Origin: Lentisphaerota bacterium
GTDB lineage: Bacteria; Verrucomicrobiota; Lentisphaeria; Victivallales; Victivallaceae
Assembly (NCBI GenBank): GCA_024225035.1
Contig: JAAEMX010000101.1
Span: 1 to 37,114 of the forward strand
Direction: 5' to 3'
Length of the DNA stretch: 37,114 nt
The number at the start of each line of letters is the position of its first letter. The first letter of the stretch is position 1. Of the stretch, positions 8,228 to 17,205 are shown in pieces. A model generated the notes under the pieces. It did not search any database. It was not told the origin of the DNA and saw only the letters and a program-made list of their open reading frames with translations. The position numbers and the translations under genes are program-made.

Positions 8228-8857
8228 ATGTTTATAACCAAATTTCATGAAGCATTGGTCACTTTAAGAGGGTTGCGAGCCTTGACAAAAGGTGGGTATC
8301 TCTCTGAACGTGGGTGGTTTAGAAGCTACATAGAGAAATCTCCAGTTGACAGAGAAAAAAATATTATTCCCTGGCTTCCATACCCGGCTGCAGATTTTAT
8401 TGAAAGTAGGTTGCATAAAGGTTTATGCATTTTTGAATACGGGAGCGGGAGCAGCACTATGTGGTTTTCCAAAAGATGCAAAAAAATTGTCTCTTGTGAA
8501 CATGACAGAGCATGGTACAAAAAAATAAAAGATCAAATTCCAGATAATGCCACTATCATATATAAAAAACCTGGTAAAGACTATATAGAGGCTATAAAAA
8601 ATTTTTCTCATGTGTTTGATATTATCTTAATTGACGGGATTGATCGTGTCCAATGCATGGAAAATTGCTTAGAAGCACTGAAAAAAGATGGAATTATTAT
8701 TCTTGACGATAGTTTCAGAAAAGAATATAACCAAGGGTTAGAATATCTCATTAACAATGGATTTTAAAAACTTAAAATAACAGGCCCTACACCAATTCAT
8801 CTAAATAGTAGTGAAACAACCATTTTATATAGATCAGAAAATGTTTTTAACATATAA
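8228..8857 (+). pseudogene. Methyltransferase-like gene interrupted by an in-frame TAA
   Basis: Start ATG 8228 with AGGAG upstream. The reading frame has a SAM-binding loop (CIFEYGSGSSTMWFSK, from residue 68), SCEHD on strand 2 and DIILIDGIDR at motif IV, as in small methyltransferases of glycan loci. It stops at TAA 8765-8767 after 180 residues, in the middle of the last helix/strand unit (EYLINNGF). The same frame then continues for 29 codons to TAA 8855-8857 (KLKITGPTPIHLN, later TTILYRSENVFNI), which reads like the usual C-terminal strands of this family (a Y-R-x-N/E ending). One T-to-A change would restore Lys. So either a recent nonsense mutation, a T4A5 run error, or a shortened but active enzyme. 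Confidence 0.7.
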
Positions 8858-8872
8858 ACAATTGAATATAAC

Positions 8873-9976
8873 ATGAAAAAAATAATTACAGTTGCCGGAG
8901 CTAGACCCAACTTTATGAAAATAGCTCCTATTGACAGGGCGTTTAAAAATTTTGCCCCTGAATATGAACACCTTATTGTTCATACTGGACAACATTACGA
9001 TGATATTATGTCAAAATCTTTCTTTAAAATACTTGATATAAGTGAGCCGGCTTATCATCTGAATGTAGGCTCCGGCAGTCATGCTGTTCAAACAGCTAAG
9101 GTAATGATAGAGTTTGAAAAAGTATGCATTGAAGAAAAGCCCGATCTTGTGATTGTGGTTGGTGATGTGAACTCAACAGTTGCATGTGCAATAACTGCAA
9201 AAAAACTGCATATTCCAGTTGCCCATATTGAAGCCGGCTTACGAAGCTTTGATATGGCTATGCCAGAGGAGATTAATCGAAAAATTACAGATTCAATTTC
9301 AAACATTGCGTTCCTGACTGAACCAAGTGGGAAAGCCAACCTGCTTAAAGAAGGCTGGGAAAGCAAAAATATGCATCTAGTAGGTAATACGATGATTGAT
9401 TCATTGTGTTATATTATGCCACAACTGGAAAAATCTGACATACTTGAAAAGCTTAATTTATCAGAACCTTTTGCCATTCTGACAATGCATCGTCCAAGTA
9501 ATGTGGATGACCGCGAACAATTAACCAGCTTGGTAAATATATTAGAGCAAACTGCTAAAAAAATAAACCTTGTATTTCCAATCCATCCCCGCACAAAAGC
9601 GAAAATCAATGAATTTGGCTTAAGTAAATTTTTGGAAGTGAATGGAATAACTTTCTGCGATGCCTTAAATTACCTTGACTTCATGACTTTACTCAATAAT
9701 TCAAAGTTTGTGCTTACCGACTCTGGAGGCATACAGGAAGAGGCAGCTTTCTTGAGAAAACCGTGTGTCACTTTAAGAGAAAACACCGAGCGCCCTATTA
9801 CTTGCAAGACGGGTTCCAATATTCTTGTTGGTAATGATTCAGATAAGATCATAAATGCAGTAAATAACGCAATATCTTCTGATGGGAATAATATCGCAGC
9901 TGTATCAGATTTATGGGATGGGAAAGCAGCAGAGAGAATTGTGAAAATCATTATAGACATGGAGAACAATTTATGA
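8873..9976 (+). CDS. wecB: UDP-N-acetylglucosamine 2-epimerase (non-hydrolysing)
   Basis: A 367-residue protein of full family length. Diagnostic motifs are GARPNFMKIAP at the N-terminus, VVGDVNSTVA, HIEAGLRSFDMAMPEEINR, LTMHRPSNVDD, TDSGGIQEEAAFL and RENTERP. The enzyme converts UDP-GlcNAc to UDP-ManNAc in the cytoplasm, the precursor of ManNAc-containing surface sugars. No WecC dehydrogenase is seen here, so ManNAc may be used directly or oxidised by an enzyme encoded elsewhere. No strong Shine-Dalgarno, but the ATG gives the standard N-terminus. The next gene starts inside its stop codon. Confidence 0.95.
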   Translation: MKKIITVAGARPNFMKIAPIDRAFKNFAPEYEHLIVHTGQHYDDIMSKSFFKILDISEPAYHLNVGSGSHAVQTAKVMIEFEKVCIEEKPDLVIVVGDVNSTVACAITAKKLHIPVAHIEAGLRSFDMAMPEEINRKITDSISNIAFLTEPSGKANLLKEGWESKNMHLVGNTMIDSLCYIMPQLEKSDILEKLNLSEPFAILTMHRPSNVDDREQLTSLVNILEQTAKKINLVFPIHPRTKAKINEFGLSKFLEVNGITFCDALNYLDFMTLLNNSKFVLTDSGGIQEEAAFLRKPCVTLRENTERPITCKTGSNILVGNDSDKIINAVNNAISSDGNNIAAVSDLWDGKAAERIVKIIIDMENNL

Positions 9977-11166
9977 AAATTGTTATGATACAAAATTTCT
10001 TTTGTAAAAAAACTGGATATAGTGATTATTTTCTTTGCAAGTACTTCGCCAAAGCTGGACACGAGGTTCATTTAATTGCCGGAAACCTGCAACTTCCTTA
10101 CGATAACTATGAAGAGGTATATAAAAGTTGCTTAGGAGATAACCGCACCCAGTGCGGAACAGAAAAATTTGAGAATTTCACTCTTCATATAATTCCAGTC
10201 CAAAAATCTAAACACCGTTTTATTTTACAAGGTACTGGGAAAAAGTTGTCTGAAATAAATCCTGATATTGTGCTTATTAATGAAACTGTAAATCCAGGGG
10301 TATTTAAAGTTATCCTGCACAAAATTTTGACAAGATCAAAATACGAAATTTTCACAGAGGATCACGTTCACTTATCTGTATTCCCTCCAGCTCACGAGAA
10401 AGAGAGCATCATCAGAAAGCTGAAATTTATTGCTTTCAGGAGTACTTTTGTCAAAATCGTTAATCATTTCATAAATAAATGTTATGTAATTGCTCCAGAT
10501 ACAGAAGAGATAATGACAAAATATTTTGGTATTAAAAAGAACAAAATAAGCTTTTTACCTCTTGCTGCAGATACGGATTGGTTTCGCCCACCTGAAACTC
10601 AAGAGGAGCAAAATGAACGTAAGAAGCTCAGAGCAAGTTTAAATGTAGCTGAAGATGAAATCCTATGTATTTATACAGGGCGTTTTTCATTTGACAAAAA
10701 CCCACAATGTCTTGCTGAAGCCATTGACATTTTGCAAAAAAAAGGAGCTCCTTATAAAGCTCTTTTTGTTGGCTCCGGCACTCCAGAAGAAGTGGCAGCA
10801 ATTAAAAAGCATGAAGGCTGCATTGTTCATGATTTTGTTTTGGCCCGTGACTTACCTCCATTTTACAAAGCTGCTGATATCGGTGTTTGGCCAAAGCAGG
10901 AATCTACAAGTCAACTTGACGCAATGGCCTCATCATTACCAATTGTAGTTAGCAATTTGGTAAAAACTAAAGAACGAATACAGGGAAACGCATTACAATA
11001 TAAAGAAAACAACGCTCAATCGTTAGCTGATACATTGTTAATTTTAGAAAATTTTGAAACTCGAAAAACAATGGGGATGACAGGAAGATCAAAAATTGAA
11101 AAATTATATAATTGGGAGTCAGTTGTAGATAACAGACTTAGACATTTTAAGGATAGTTTAAGATAA
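9973..11166 (+). CDS. Glycosyltransferase, GT4-like (GT-B fold)
   Basis: A 397-residue GT-B enzyme. The N-terminal Rossmann domain carries the acceptor site (KAGHEVHLIAG), and the C-terminal donor-binding domain has ILCIYTGRFSFDKNP and ALFVGSG. The usual E-x7-E motif is present as ESTSQLDAMASSLPIVVSN, with Asp in place of the second Glu, a mild departure. It transfers a sugar from a nucleotide donor to the growing lipid-linked oligosaccharide at the cytoplasmic face. ATG 9973 overlaps the wecB stop (ATGA) and has GGAG at 9961. An earlier in-frame ATG at 9913 lies inside wecB and is rejected. Confidence 0.9.
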   Translation: MKIVMIQNFFCKKTGYSDYFLCKYFAKAGHEVHLIAGNLQLPYDNYEEVYKSCLGDNRTQCGTEKFENFTLHIIPVQKSKHRFILQGTGKKLSEINPDIVLINETVNPGVFKVILHKILTRSKYEIFTEDHVHLSVFPPAHEKESIIRKLKFIAFRSTFVKIVNHFINKCYVIAPDTEEIMTKYFGIKKNKISFLPLAADTDWFRPPETQEEQNERKKLRASLNVAEDEILCIYTGRFSFDKNPQCLAEAIDILQKKGAPYKALFVGSGTPEEVAAIKKHEGCIVHDFVLARDLPPFYKAADIGVWPKQESTSQLDAMASSLPIVVSNLVKTKERIQGNALQYKENNAQSLADTLLILENFETRKTMGMTGRSKIEKLYNWESVVDNRLRHFKDSLR

Positions 11167-11230
11167 GTTGCTTTTAGTTGCTGAACAAGAAAATTAAACT
11201 TTTATTAAACAAAAAGTGATTAACTATAAT

Positions 11231-12043
11231 ATGACACTCAAAAAAACAGTCAAGAAGTTTCTTCCTCCTGTCTTACTTGAGCTTTTGCATCGGGGGAAAA
11301 ATATTTCTTTTGCAGGTGATTATAACTGTTGGGAAACTGCATTGACTGATTCTGCCGGCTATGATGCTGATAGTATCTTTAAGAAAGTATGTCAGGCGAC
11401 GTCTGAAGTTATTGCCGGTAATGCAGCCTATGAGCGAGACGGTGTGTTGTTTTATGAAAAAGAGTATAACTGGCCTTTAATCTCAACACTGTTGCTAGCT
11501 GCAGTAAAAAATAATGATGAATTAAATGTTTTAGACTTTGGCGGAGCTCTTGGTAGTTCTTATTTTCAAAACCGTGATTTGCTTTGTGATAAAAAATTAA
11601 CCTGGAATATTGTTGAACAAAAACATTTTGTAAAATACGGTAAAGAAAAACTCGAAAATAATATTCTAAAATTTTATGATTCAGTAGAAGATTGCCTTAA
11701 AGATCAAAAAATAAACGTAGCTTTGCTGGCTTGTGTGCTTCCTTATCTGAATAGTCCGTGGAAAACGTTTGGAAAAATTCTTAATACTGACTTTGACTAT
11801 GTTATTATTGAACGTGCACTGCTTGTAAATTCAAATCAAGATCGCTTGACAATACAAACAATTCCAGACTGTATTTATAAAGCAAGTTACCCGGCGTGGT
11901 TTCTTAGCCGGAAAAAATTTTTAATGGCAGCTCTAGAAAAATATCAACTTATTGCTGAATTTGAATGTAAGCCAAAAGAGTTCAAACTTTCCTCCCCAAA
12001 ATCAATTGCAAATAATATAGGTTTTATACTTAAAAAGAAATGA
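11231..12043 (+). CDS. Methyltransferase of the TIGR04325 family
   Basis: A 270-residue protein whose motifs match the TIGR04325 putative methyltransferases of surface-polysaccharide loci: FAGDYNCWETA, SAGYDADSIF, YERDGVLFYE, YNWPLISTLLLA, LDFGGALGSSYFQNRDLL and WNIVEQKHFVKYG. FGGALGSSYF is the SAM-binding loop. ATG 11231 gives the usual MTLKKTVKKFLPP start. A GTG at 11216 would add five residues, and neither has a strong ribosome-binding site. The substrate is unknown; members are thought to modify glycans. The stop overlaps the next ATG (ATGA). Confidence 0.9.
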   Translation: MTLKKTVKKFLPPVLLELLHRGKNISFAGDYNCWETALTDSAGYDADSIFKKVCQATSEVIAGNAAYERDGVLFYEKEYNWPLISTLLLAAVKNNDELNVLDFGGALGSSYFQNRDLLCDKKLTWNIVEQKHFVKYGKEKLENNILKFYDSVEDCLKDQKINVALLACVLPYLNSPWKTFGKILNTDFDYVIIERALLVNSNQDRLTIQTIPDCIYKASYPAWFLSRKKFLMAALEKYQLIAEFECKPKEFKLSSPKSIANNIGFILKKK

Positions 12044-12768
12044 AGACTAAAGAAAAACTAAAAATAATACTTGAGAAAGAAAATTTTTCTCCTGGTTGGC
12101 TTGGCTATCTTGTCAATCCGTTTTTTCTCGCTCGTCGAGAATTAGGCAGGGCCGTAAAGGGTATGTCTTCGTATATCAAAGGAAGGATTCTGGACGTCGG
12201 CTGCGGAACAAAGCCTTATCAGAGCTTTTTTACATATGATGAATATATCGGAATGGAAATAGATTCTCCCGAAGCAATAAAACAGGGGACTGCGGATATT
12301 TTTTATGATGGTAAAACTTTTCCGTTTCAGGAGGAAAGTTTTGATTCTGTTGTCATCAATCAGGTTCTTGAACACGTTTTCAATCCGGATCAGTTTTTAA
12401 AAGAAGTTCATAGGATTTTAAAAGTTGACGGTAAAGCCCTGATTACAGTGCCGTTTGTCTGGGATGAACATGAACAGCCTTATGATTATGCCAGATATTC
12501 TTCATTCGGGCTAAAGTCATTGTTTGAAAAGCACGGTTTTAAAGTGATTGAACAAAAAAAAACTCTTGCTGACTTTAGAATTTTTGGGCAACTGATTAAT
12601 GCCTGGTTCTTTAAAAAGATCAATACCAGAGTTAGGATTTTGGATTTTATATTAAGAATAATATTTACAGTGTTTTTTAATACGATAAGCTATATCTTAT
12701 ACTTTGTTTTACCTGGGAACAATGACTTTTATCTGGATAATGTTATACTGGTTGCTAAAGATGGATAA
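12040..12768 (+). CDS. Methyltransferase type 11, with C-terminal hydrophobic segment
   Basis: A 242-residue SAM-dependent methyltransferase: RILDVGCGTKPYQSF (motif I), YIGMEID, FDSVVINQVLEHVFNPDQFL (motif IV) and EVHRILKVDGKALITVPF. A C-terminal hydrophobic stretch (about 205-232, including IIFTVFFNTISYILYFVLP) may hold it at the inner membrane near lipid-linked glycans, as in related enzymes of LPS loci. It overlaps the preceding gene by four bases and is followed closely by fdtA, so it is clearly part of the operon. It is the fourth methyltransferase-type gene in the locus. Confidence 0.9.
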   Translation: MKTKEKLKIILEKENFSPGWLGYLVNPFFLARRELGRAVKGMSSYIKGRILDVGCGTKPYQSFFTYDEYIGMEIDSPEAIKQGTADIFYDGKTFPFQEESFDSVVINQVLEHVFNPDQFLKEVHRILKVDGKALITVPFVWDEHEQPYDYARYSSFGLKSLFEKHGFKVIEQKKTLADFRIFGQLINAWFFKKINTRVRILDFILRIIFTVFFNTISYILYFVLPGNNDFYLDNVILVAKDG

Positions 12769-12783
12769 TTTAGGGAGGACTTG

Positions 12784-13218
12784 ATGGATAACAAGCCAAT
12801 TATTGTAAAGAACAGCGGTTATGTAGAGCTCAAGCGCATTGTAGATGAGCGTGACGGTGTTTTGAGCATCATGGAAGGACAGCATGATGTGCCCTTTGAC
12901 ATAAAGCGTGTTTATTACATAAATAACCTTGAAAATCTTCAAAGTGTCAGAGGGAAACATGCTCACAAAGAGCTGAAACAGGTCATTTTCTGTATAAATG
13001 GAAGTTTTGTTCTAACTCTTGATGATGGAGAAAAAAAACAGGATATTCACATGTGGCGGGATAATGTCGGGGTAATTCTTGGTAAGGAGCTTTGGCACAC
13101 GATGCACAGTTTTTTGAGCGGATGTGTTTTACTTGTTGTTGCTTCTGACTTTTACAAAGAAGAAGACTATATCAGAGATTATGAAGAATTCCTGAATTAT
13201 GTTGGGAGTACAAAATGA
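12784..13218 (+). CDS. fdtA: dTDP-4-oxo-6-deoxyglucose 3,4-ketoisomerase (FdtA/QdtA type)
   Basis: A 144-residue cupin (WxcM-like domain). The diagnostic catalytic stretch is present: VRGKHAHKELKQVIFCI, followed by GSFVLTLDDGE. The His pair is the expected active site. These enzymes convert dTDP-4-keto-6-deoxyglucose to the 3-keto isomer, the substrate for the aminotransferase encoded next. GGGAGG (12773-12778) sits before ATG 12784; a TTG three bases earlier is less likely. FdtA (3-keto, galacto) and QdtA (3-keto, gluco) cannot be separated by eye. RmlA and RmlB, which make the substrate, are not in the window. Confidence 0.9.
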   Translation: MDNKPIIVKNSGYVELKRIVDERDGVLSIMEGQHDVPFDIKRVYYINNLENLQSVRGKHAHKELKQVIFCINGSFVLTLDDGEKKQDIHMWRDNVGVILGKELWHTMHSFLSGCVLLVVASDFYKEEDYIRDYEEFLNYVGSTK

Positions 13219-14315
13219 GTATTCCACAATGCAGCCCTTTTGCTTCTTATGAGGCCGATAAAGAAAAAATAAATGACGCTGTCTTAAATGTTTTGAAAAG
13301 TGGATGGTATATACTTGGGAAAGAGGTTAAGGCTTTTGAAAAAGAATTTGCCGCTTTTTGTGAAACTGATTTTTCGGTGGGAGTAGCTAACGGAACCGAC
13401 GCTGTTGAATTGGCTTTAAGGGGACTCAATTTGCCTCCGAAATCAAAAATCGCCATTGTTTCCCACACTGCTTCAGCGACAGGTGCTGCCATTCATCGTG
13501 CAGGAATGCAGCCTGTATTTGTAGATATCGATAAGGACTCATACACAATGTGTCCCTTATCGCTTGAAAAGGCTTTATTAGAAATTCCTGACATAAAAGC
13601 AATCATTTCTGTTCACCTTTATGGTCATCCTGCTAACATGCCTGAAATTATGAGGATTGCTGAAAAATTTAAAGTTTTTGTAATAGAAGATTGTGCTCAG
13701 GCGCATGGTGCTAAAGTTGATGGGAAAAGAATTGGCAGCATCGGCGTTTGCGGATGCTTCAGTTTCTATCCTACAAAAAATCTTGGGGCGATTGGTGATG
13801 GAGGAGCTGTAACAGCTTCATCCACTGAAATTCAGCAACAGTTAATTACGCTTCGGCAATATGGCTGGAAAGAACGTTTTGTTAGCTCTGAACAAGGAAT
13901 AAACAGTCGTTTAGATGAAATACAGGCTGCTTTATTAAGAGTAAAACTCGCCTCACTTGATGCTGCAAACAAACGCAGGGCTGAGATTGCAGCAATGTAT
14001 AATGAAGGATTGAAGGGGTTACCTTTATCCTTACCAAAGGTGAAAAATAATTGTGTTCATGTTTATCATCAATACGTAATTACTCTCGATCAACGGAATG
14101 AACTAAAGGATTTTTTAGGCCGCTTTGATATTAGCACTGCGATTCATTATGTTAAACCTTTACATGAACAACCGGCATTCGCCAGTTGCGAGAGTGTTTC
14201 TCTATGTCAAACAGAGTCTTTTGTAAAACGTATACTGAGTCTGCCGATGTACCCTGAAATGACTGATGAAATGGTATCTGAAGTAATTAAAGTAATTAAA
14301 AAGTTTTATAAATGA
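13215..14315 (+). CDS. fdtB: DegT/DnrJ/EryC1-type sugar aminotransferase (FdtB/QdtB type)
   Basis: A 366-residue PLP-dependent aminotransferase. The Schiff-base lysine lies in SFYPTKNLGAIGDGGAV. Other family marks are GVANGTDAVELALRGL, VIEDCAQAHGA and the C-terminal HYVKPLHEQPAF. Paired with FdtA it should make dTDP-3-amino-3,6-dideoxy-galactose (Fuc3N) or -glucose (Qui3N). No matching acetyltransferase (FdtC/QdtC) is present in the operon, so the amine may stay free, be modified by one of the local methyltransferases, or be acetylated by a protein encoded elsewhere. The start overlaps fdtA by four bases (ATGA). Confidence 0.93.
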   Translation: MSIPQCSPFASYEADKEKINDAVLNVLKSGWYILGKEVKAFEKEFAAFCETDFSVGVANGTDAVELALRGLNLPPKSKIAIVSHTASATGAAIHRAGMQPVFVDIDKDSYTMCPLSLEKALLEIPDIKAIISVHLYGHPANMPEIMRIAEKFKVFVIEDCAQAHGAKVDGKRIGSIGVCGCFSFYPTKNLGAIGDGGAVTASSTEIQQQLITLRQYGWKERFVSSEQGINSRLDEIQAALLRVKLASLDAANKRRAEIAAMYNEGLKGLPLSLPKVKNNCVHVYHQYVITLDQRNELKDFLGRFDISTAIHYVKPLHEQPAFASCESVSLCQTESFVKRILSLPMYPEMTDEMVSEVIKVIKKFYK

Positions 14316-15295
14316 AATATTTTTGTACATATTTTGACTCAAATTACTTACCACAAGCAATTGCTTTATACCACTCTCTGTGCAAGCAAGATTTTAAATT
14401 CAAGCTTTTTGTGGTGTGTCTTAATGACAAATCTTATGACGTTCTGAACACATTGAAAATTGAAAACATCCATCCTCTAAAGTTAGCTGAAGTTGAGGCT
14501 TTTGATCCAGAGTTTGCAGAGTGTAGAGGAAATCGGAGTATTGTGGAATTTTATTTCACCTTAAGCCCTGTTATGCCTTTGTATATTTTCGACAAATTTG
14601 GTGAGGTTGATATTCTTGGTTATCTTGACGCAGACTTACTGTTTTACAGTTCACCGCAACCTCTTTACGAGGAACTCGGTGATAATTCAATTCTGATTAT
14701 TGAGCACCGCTTTCCTGAAGCGATTAAATATAGAGAAAAATTTGGTCGATTTAACGTGCAGTTCCAGCTTTACAGACGTGATAACAACGGAATAAAATGT
14801 TTGAAATGGTGGCGTGAAAAATGCATTGAATGGTGCTATGATGTTGTTGAAAAAAATCGATTTGCAGACCAGAAATATCTTAATTTATGGCCAGAGCTTT
14901 TTGATAAGGTTGTGGTTTCAAAATTAAAAGGAGCTGGGCTCTCACCATGGAACTGGTATAATTATGAAATCTCGACAGAAAAAAATCGAAAAGTAATGAT
15001 TGATGATGAAAATTTGATTTTTTATCACTTCCAAGGGTTCAAAGTTTTAAATAATTTCTTATTGCAACATAATTTAGGTCATTATGGCAAAGTTATGCCA
15101 AAACGACTGCTCACATTTTTCTATATCGGTTATTTAAAAGCTGTTAGCTCTGCTTCTAACTGGCTTAGCGAGCAATTTGAAGGAGAAAGTTTCCCAGTTA
15201 TTGTCAGGAATTCTCGTACTGGTTTAAGTAATCTAAGAACAATTGCATCATCTATTTATCACAAGTCGGTAATGGTTATTTATGAAAAGTTTTAA
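14312..15295 (+). CDS. Glycosyltransferase with GT-A-like fold (GT8-like)
   Basis: A 327-residue protein beginning MKYFCTYFDSNYLPQAIALY, like GT8-type enzymes that start with a first nucleotide-binding strand. GYLDADLLFYS carries a D-A-D motif (residues 106-108) suited to binding a metal and the sugar nucleotide. FADQKYLNLWPELF and IFYHFQGF are further marks of this group. It probably adds one sugar in the repeat unit. The start overlaps fdtB (ATGA) and the end overlaps the next gene by 14 bases. Donor and linkage unknown. Confidence 0.8.
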   Translation: MKYFCTYFDSNYLPQAIALYHSLCKQDFKFKLFVVCLNDKSYDVLNTLKIENIHPLKLAEVEAFDPEFAECRGNRSIVEFYFTLSPVMPLYIFDKFGEVDILGYLDADLLFYSSPQPLYEELGDNSILIIEHRFPEAIKYREKFGRFNVQFQLYRRDNNGIKCLKWWREKCIEWCYDVVEKNRFADQKYLNLWPELFDKVVVSKLKGAGLSPWNWYNYEISTEKNRKVMIDDENLIFYHFQGFKVLNNFLLQHNLGHYGKVMPKRLLTFFYIGYLKAVSSASNWLSEQFEGESFPVIVRNSRTGLSNLRTIASSIYHKSVMVIYEKF

Positions 15296-16007
15296 GATTT
15301 CTATTGTAACTATCTGTTATAATTCTGCTGCTCATTTGGAGCAGGCTATGCATAGCGTCCTGGAGCAGGATTATGATAACTTCGAATATATTGTTATTGA
15401 CGGCGGTTCTACGGACGGCAGCGTTGATATTATCCGTAAGTATCAAGACAGGCTGGCTTACTGGGTGAGCGAACCTGATGGTGGTATCTATGACGCGATG
15501 AATAAAGGCATTGTCAAGGCCTCTGGTGATATTGTCGGGATGATTAACTCTGATGATTATTACCTGCCGGGAGCTTTTCAAAAAGTAGCCTCTGCGTTTC
15601 AAGGTAAAGATTTGGATAACCATATATTCTGGGGTGATGTGCAATATGAAATACAAGGCAATGTTAAAGGGTTTCGCCCCGAGAATGTGACTATGGGAGC
15701 CTTTGCTCCGCATCCTTCTATGTTTTGCCCTAAATATATTTATGACAAAATCGGACTTTATGACACGTCCTTTAAACTGCTTGGCGATTATGATTTCATG
15801 TATCGCGCAGTAAACAAATTCGACATAAAGCCTATTTACCTGCCTGAAAAAATCTCTTTTTTCAGAGAAGGTGGTCTGGCTGACTCAAACGTTTTACAGT
15901 GCTTGAAAGATGAACTTAAAGTTAAACTAAAATACGGTCAATCCCCGTTTTACGCAATTCCGGTATTCTGGCTTAAACTCATCAAAAATTTCAGAAGACT
16001 AACTTAG
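15282..16007 (+). CDS. Family 2 glycosyltransferase
   Basis: A 241-residue GT2 enzyme with the standard GT-A order: ISIVTICYNSAAHLEQAMHS, IVIDGGSTDGS, SEPDGGIYDAMNKGI and GMINSDDYYLPGAF, the SDD being the metal-binding DxD equivalent. The pattern GGIYDAMNKG is typical of WcaA-like enzymes for O-antigen and exopolysaccharides. It begins 14 bases before the preceding gene ends. It is the last gene of the operon; no clear terminator follows in 16008-16100. Confidence 0.92.
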   Translation: MKSFKISIVTICYNSAAHLEQAMHSVLEQDYDNFEYIVIDGGSTDGSVDIIRKYQDRLAYWVSEPDGGIYDAMNKGIVKASGDIVGMINSDDYYLPGAFQKVASAFQGKDLDNHIFWGDVQYEIQGNVKGFRPENVTMGAFAPHPSMFCPKYIYDKIGLYDTSFKLLGDYDFMYRAVNKFDIKPIYLPEKISFFREGGLADSNVLQCLKDELKVKLKYGQSPFYAIPVFWLKLIKNFRRLT

Positions 16008-16313
16008 AAACTGCATAATGACTGTTAGTTAAAACTTTTTTCGAAATAAAATGACATTTAACTGATTCACATGCGCACTTTGTTTGTAGCATGATAAAAA
16101 ACCTTATAACTTTCCTTAAAAAATTCTACGGAACCCAAGTGAAATCCCCTGCCTCTTTAGCAAAATACTCTTTATGGTACATTAATGCTTTATTTAAATA
16201 TTAGTTATTTGGAACAATAATGATGATCAAAGGTCTAAACCGTATAATGTATTACTTTTAATAAAATTTATAGCCCTGCAAGTAATATTAACTATTGTTT
16301 AAGGTAAAAGAAT
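16008..16313. other. 306-base intergenic region after the polysaccharide operon
   Basis: AT-rich, with no gene, strong hairpin or RNA seen. A weak Shine-Dalgarno (AAGGT) precedes the ATG at 16314. It marks the switch from the ordered operon to the region of orphan genes and remnants. Confidence 0.5.
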
Positions 16314-17203
16314 ATGCCGGAATGGCCATCATTTACTCCTAATCTCATCAGTTGTCCTATTTGTAAAAAAATGGCCCTAGTCAAGTTTGCCGTAAATGCG
16401 GATCTGTCGTTTGTGAGGATTGTTGTTCACAAAGGAGACCTTATATTCCCATGCTCAACAACACTCCACCTAACAAGCAATATGACCCCAAAGTAAATTA
16501 TGCTTATGTATGTGACATTTGCGTTAAATCTCCTCGTGTGCTTTATATTGAAGATGACTTTTCAAAAGACACACCGCAAGTTCAGGATATTGCATTGCTT
16601 GCTAAAAAAACTATTATATCAGCAAATGCAAGTTTCCCAGTGTCTTCATCCCGTATGGGATATTACCAAGATTACAACAAGGAATTATTTCCAACACAAG
16701 CTGAACAAACCAAGCATCGCGGCATTGTGTCAAGTATCATGCGTCAACCTCAAAAATTCACTGACAGAATCCCTGTAAGTAAAACTGTTTTTGATATGCT
16801 GGAAAATAAAGTATCGCATTGCCTTAAATATTCAGTTGCTAACTGTCATGAAATGTCAAAATTCTGCTACTTATTCTTTCATTACGCAGCTACGAGAAGA
16901 CAGATAGTGATCAAGGATGCAGAACTATGCTACTTGCCTTATGGGGATCACATTTTTCTGTTGATTACTCCTTCAGAAAACCATGTTCCACGAAAAGAAT
17001 TTGCAGCAGCTGACAGAAAAATTCAACTCTTAAACACTATTGTTTGTGATCCATGGTTAAAATCATTGTTCTATTTGAAAAATTACCATAAATACATTGG
17101 AACACACATATTAAAGAAAAATGATATTTCTCATGTCAGGTACAAAAAATTACGACGTTACTATAAACTGGGCAATCCAAATATTGAACAATATTTAGTT
17201 TAA
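16314..17203 (+). CDS. FYVE-type zinc finger plus papain-like Cys/His/Asp domain (frameshift at A7)
   Basis: As sequenced, the frame from ATG 16314 ([19 protein letters not shown]) ends early and a second frame carries the rest; a default annotation would call only 16451-17203. The break is at seven A residues (16365-16371), and one added A joins them into about 296 residues. The joined N-terminus has eight Cys in FYVE spacing: C14-x2-C17-x8-C26-x2-C29-x4-C34-x2-C37-x29-C67-x2-C70, with a Trp ahead (W4), CRKCG in the centre and VCDIC at the end. FYVE fingers bind PI3P on eukaryotic endosomes. The C-terminal part has a papain/transglutaminase-like order: NCHEMSKF (C178), YGDHIFLLI (H213), VCDPW (D246). 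Probably a host-directed cysteine protease or related hydrolase; no signal peptide. Confidence 0.65.
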
Positions 17204-17205
17204 TC

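Noticed and set aside
16365..16371. Classic -1 programmed ribosomal frameshift site
   Set aside because: The zero-frame codons are TGT AAA AAA ATG, so the heptamer is T-AAA-AAA rather than X-XXY-YYZ; P-site pairing after the slip would be poor. Transcriptional slippage or sequence error fits better.
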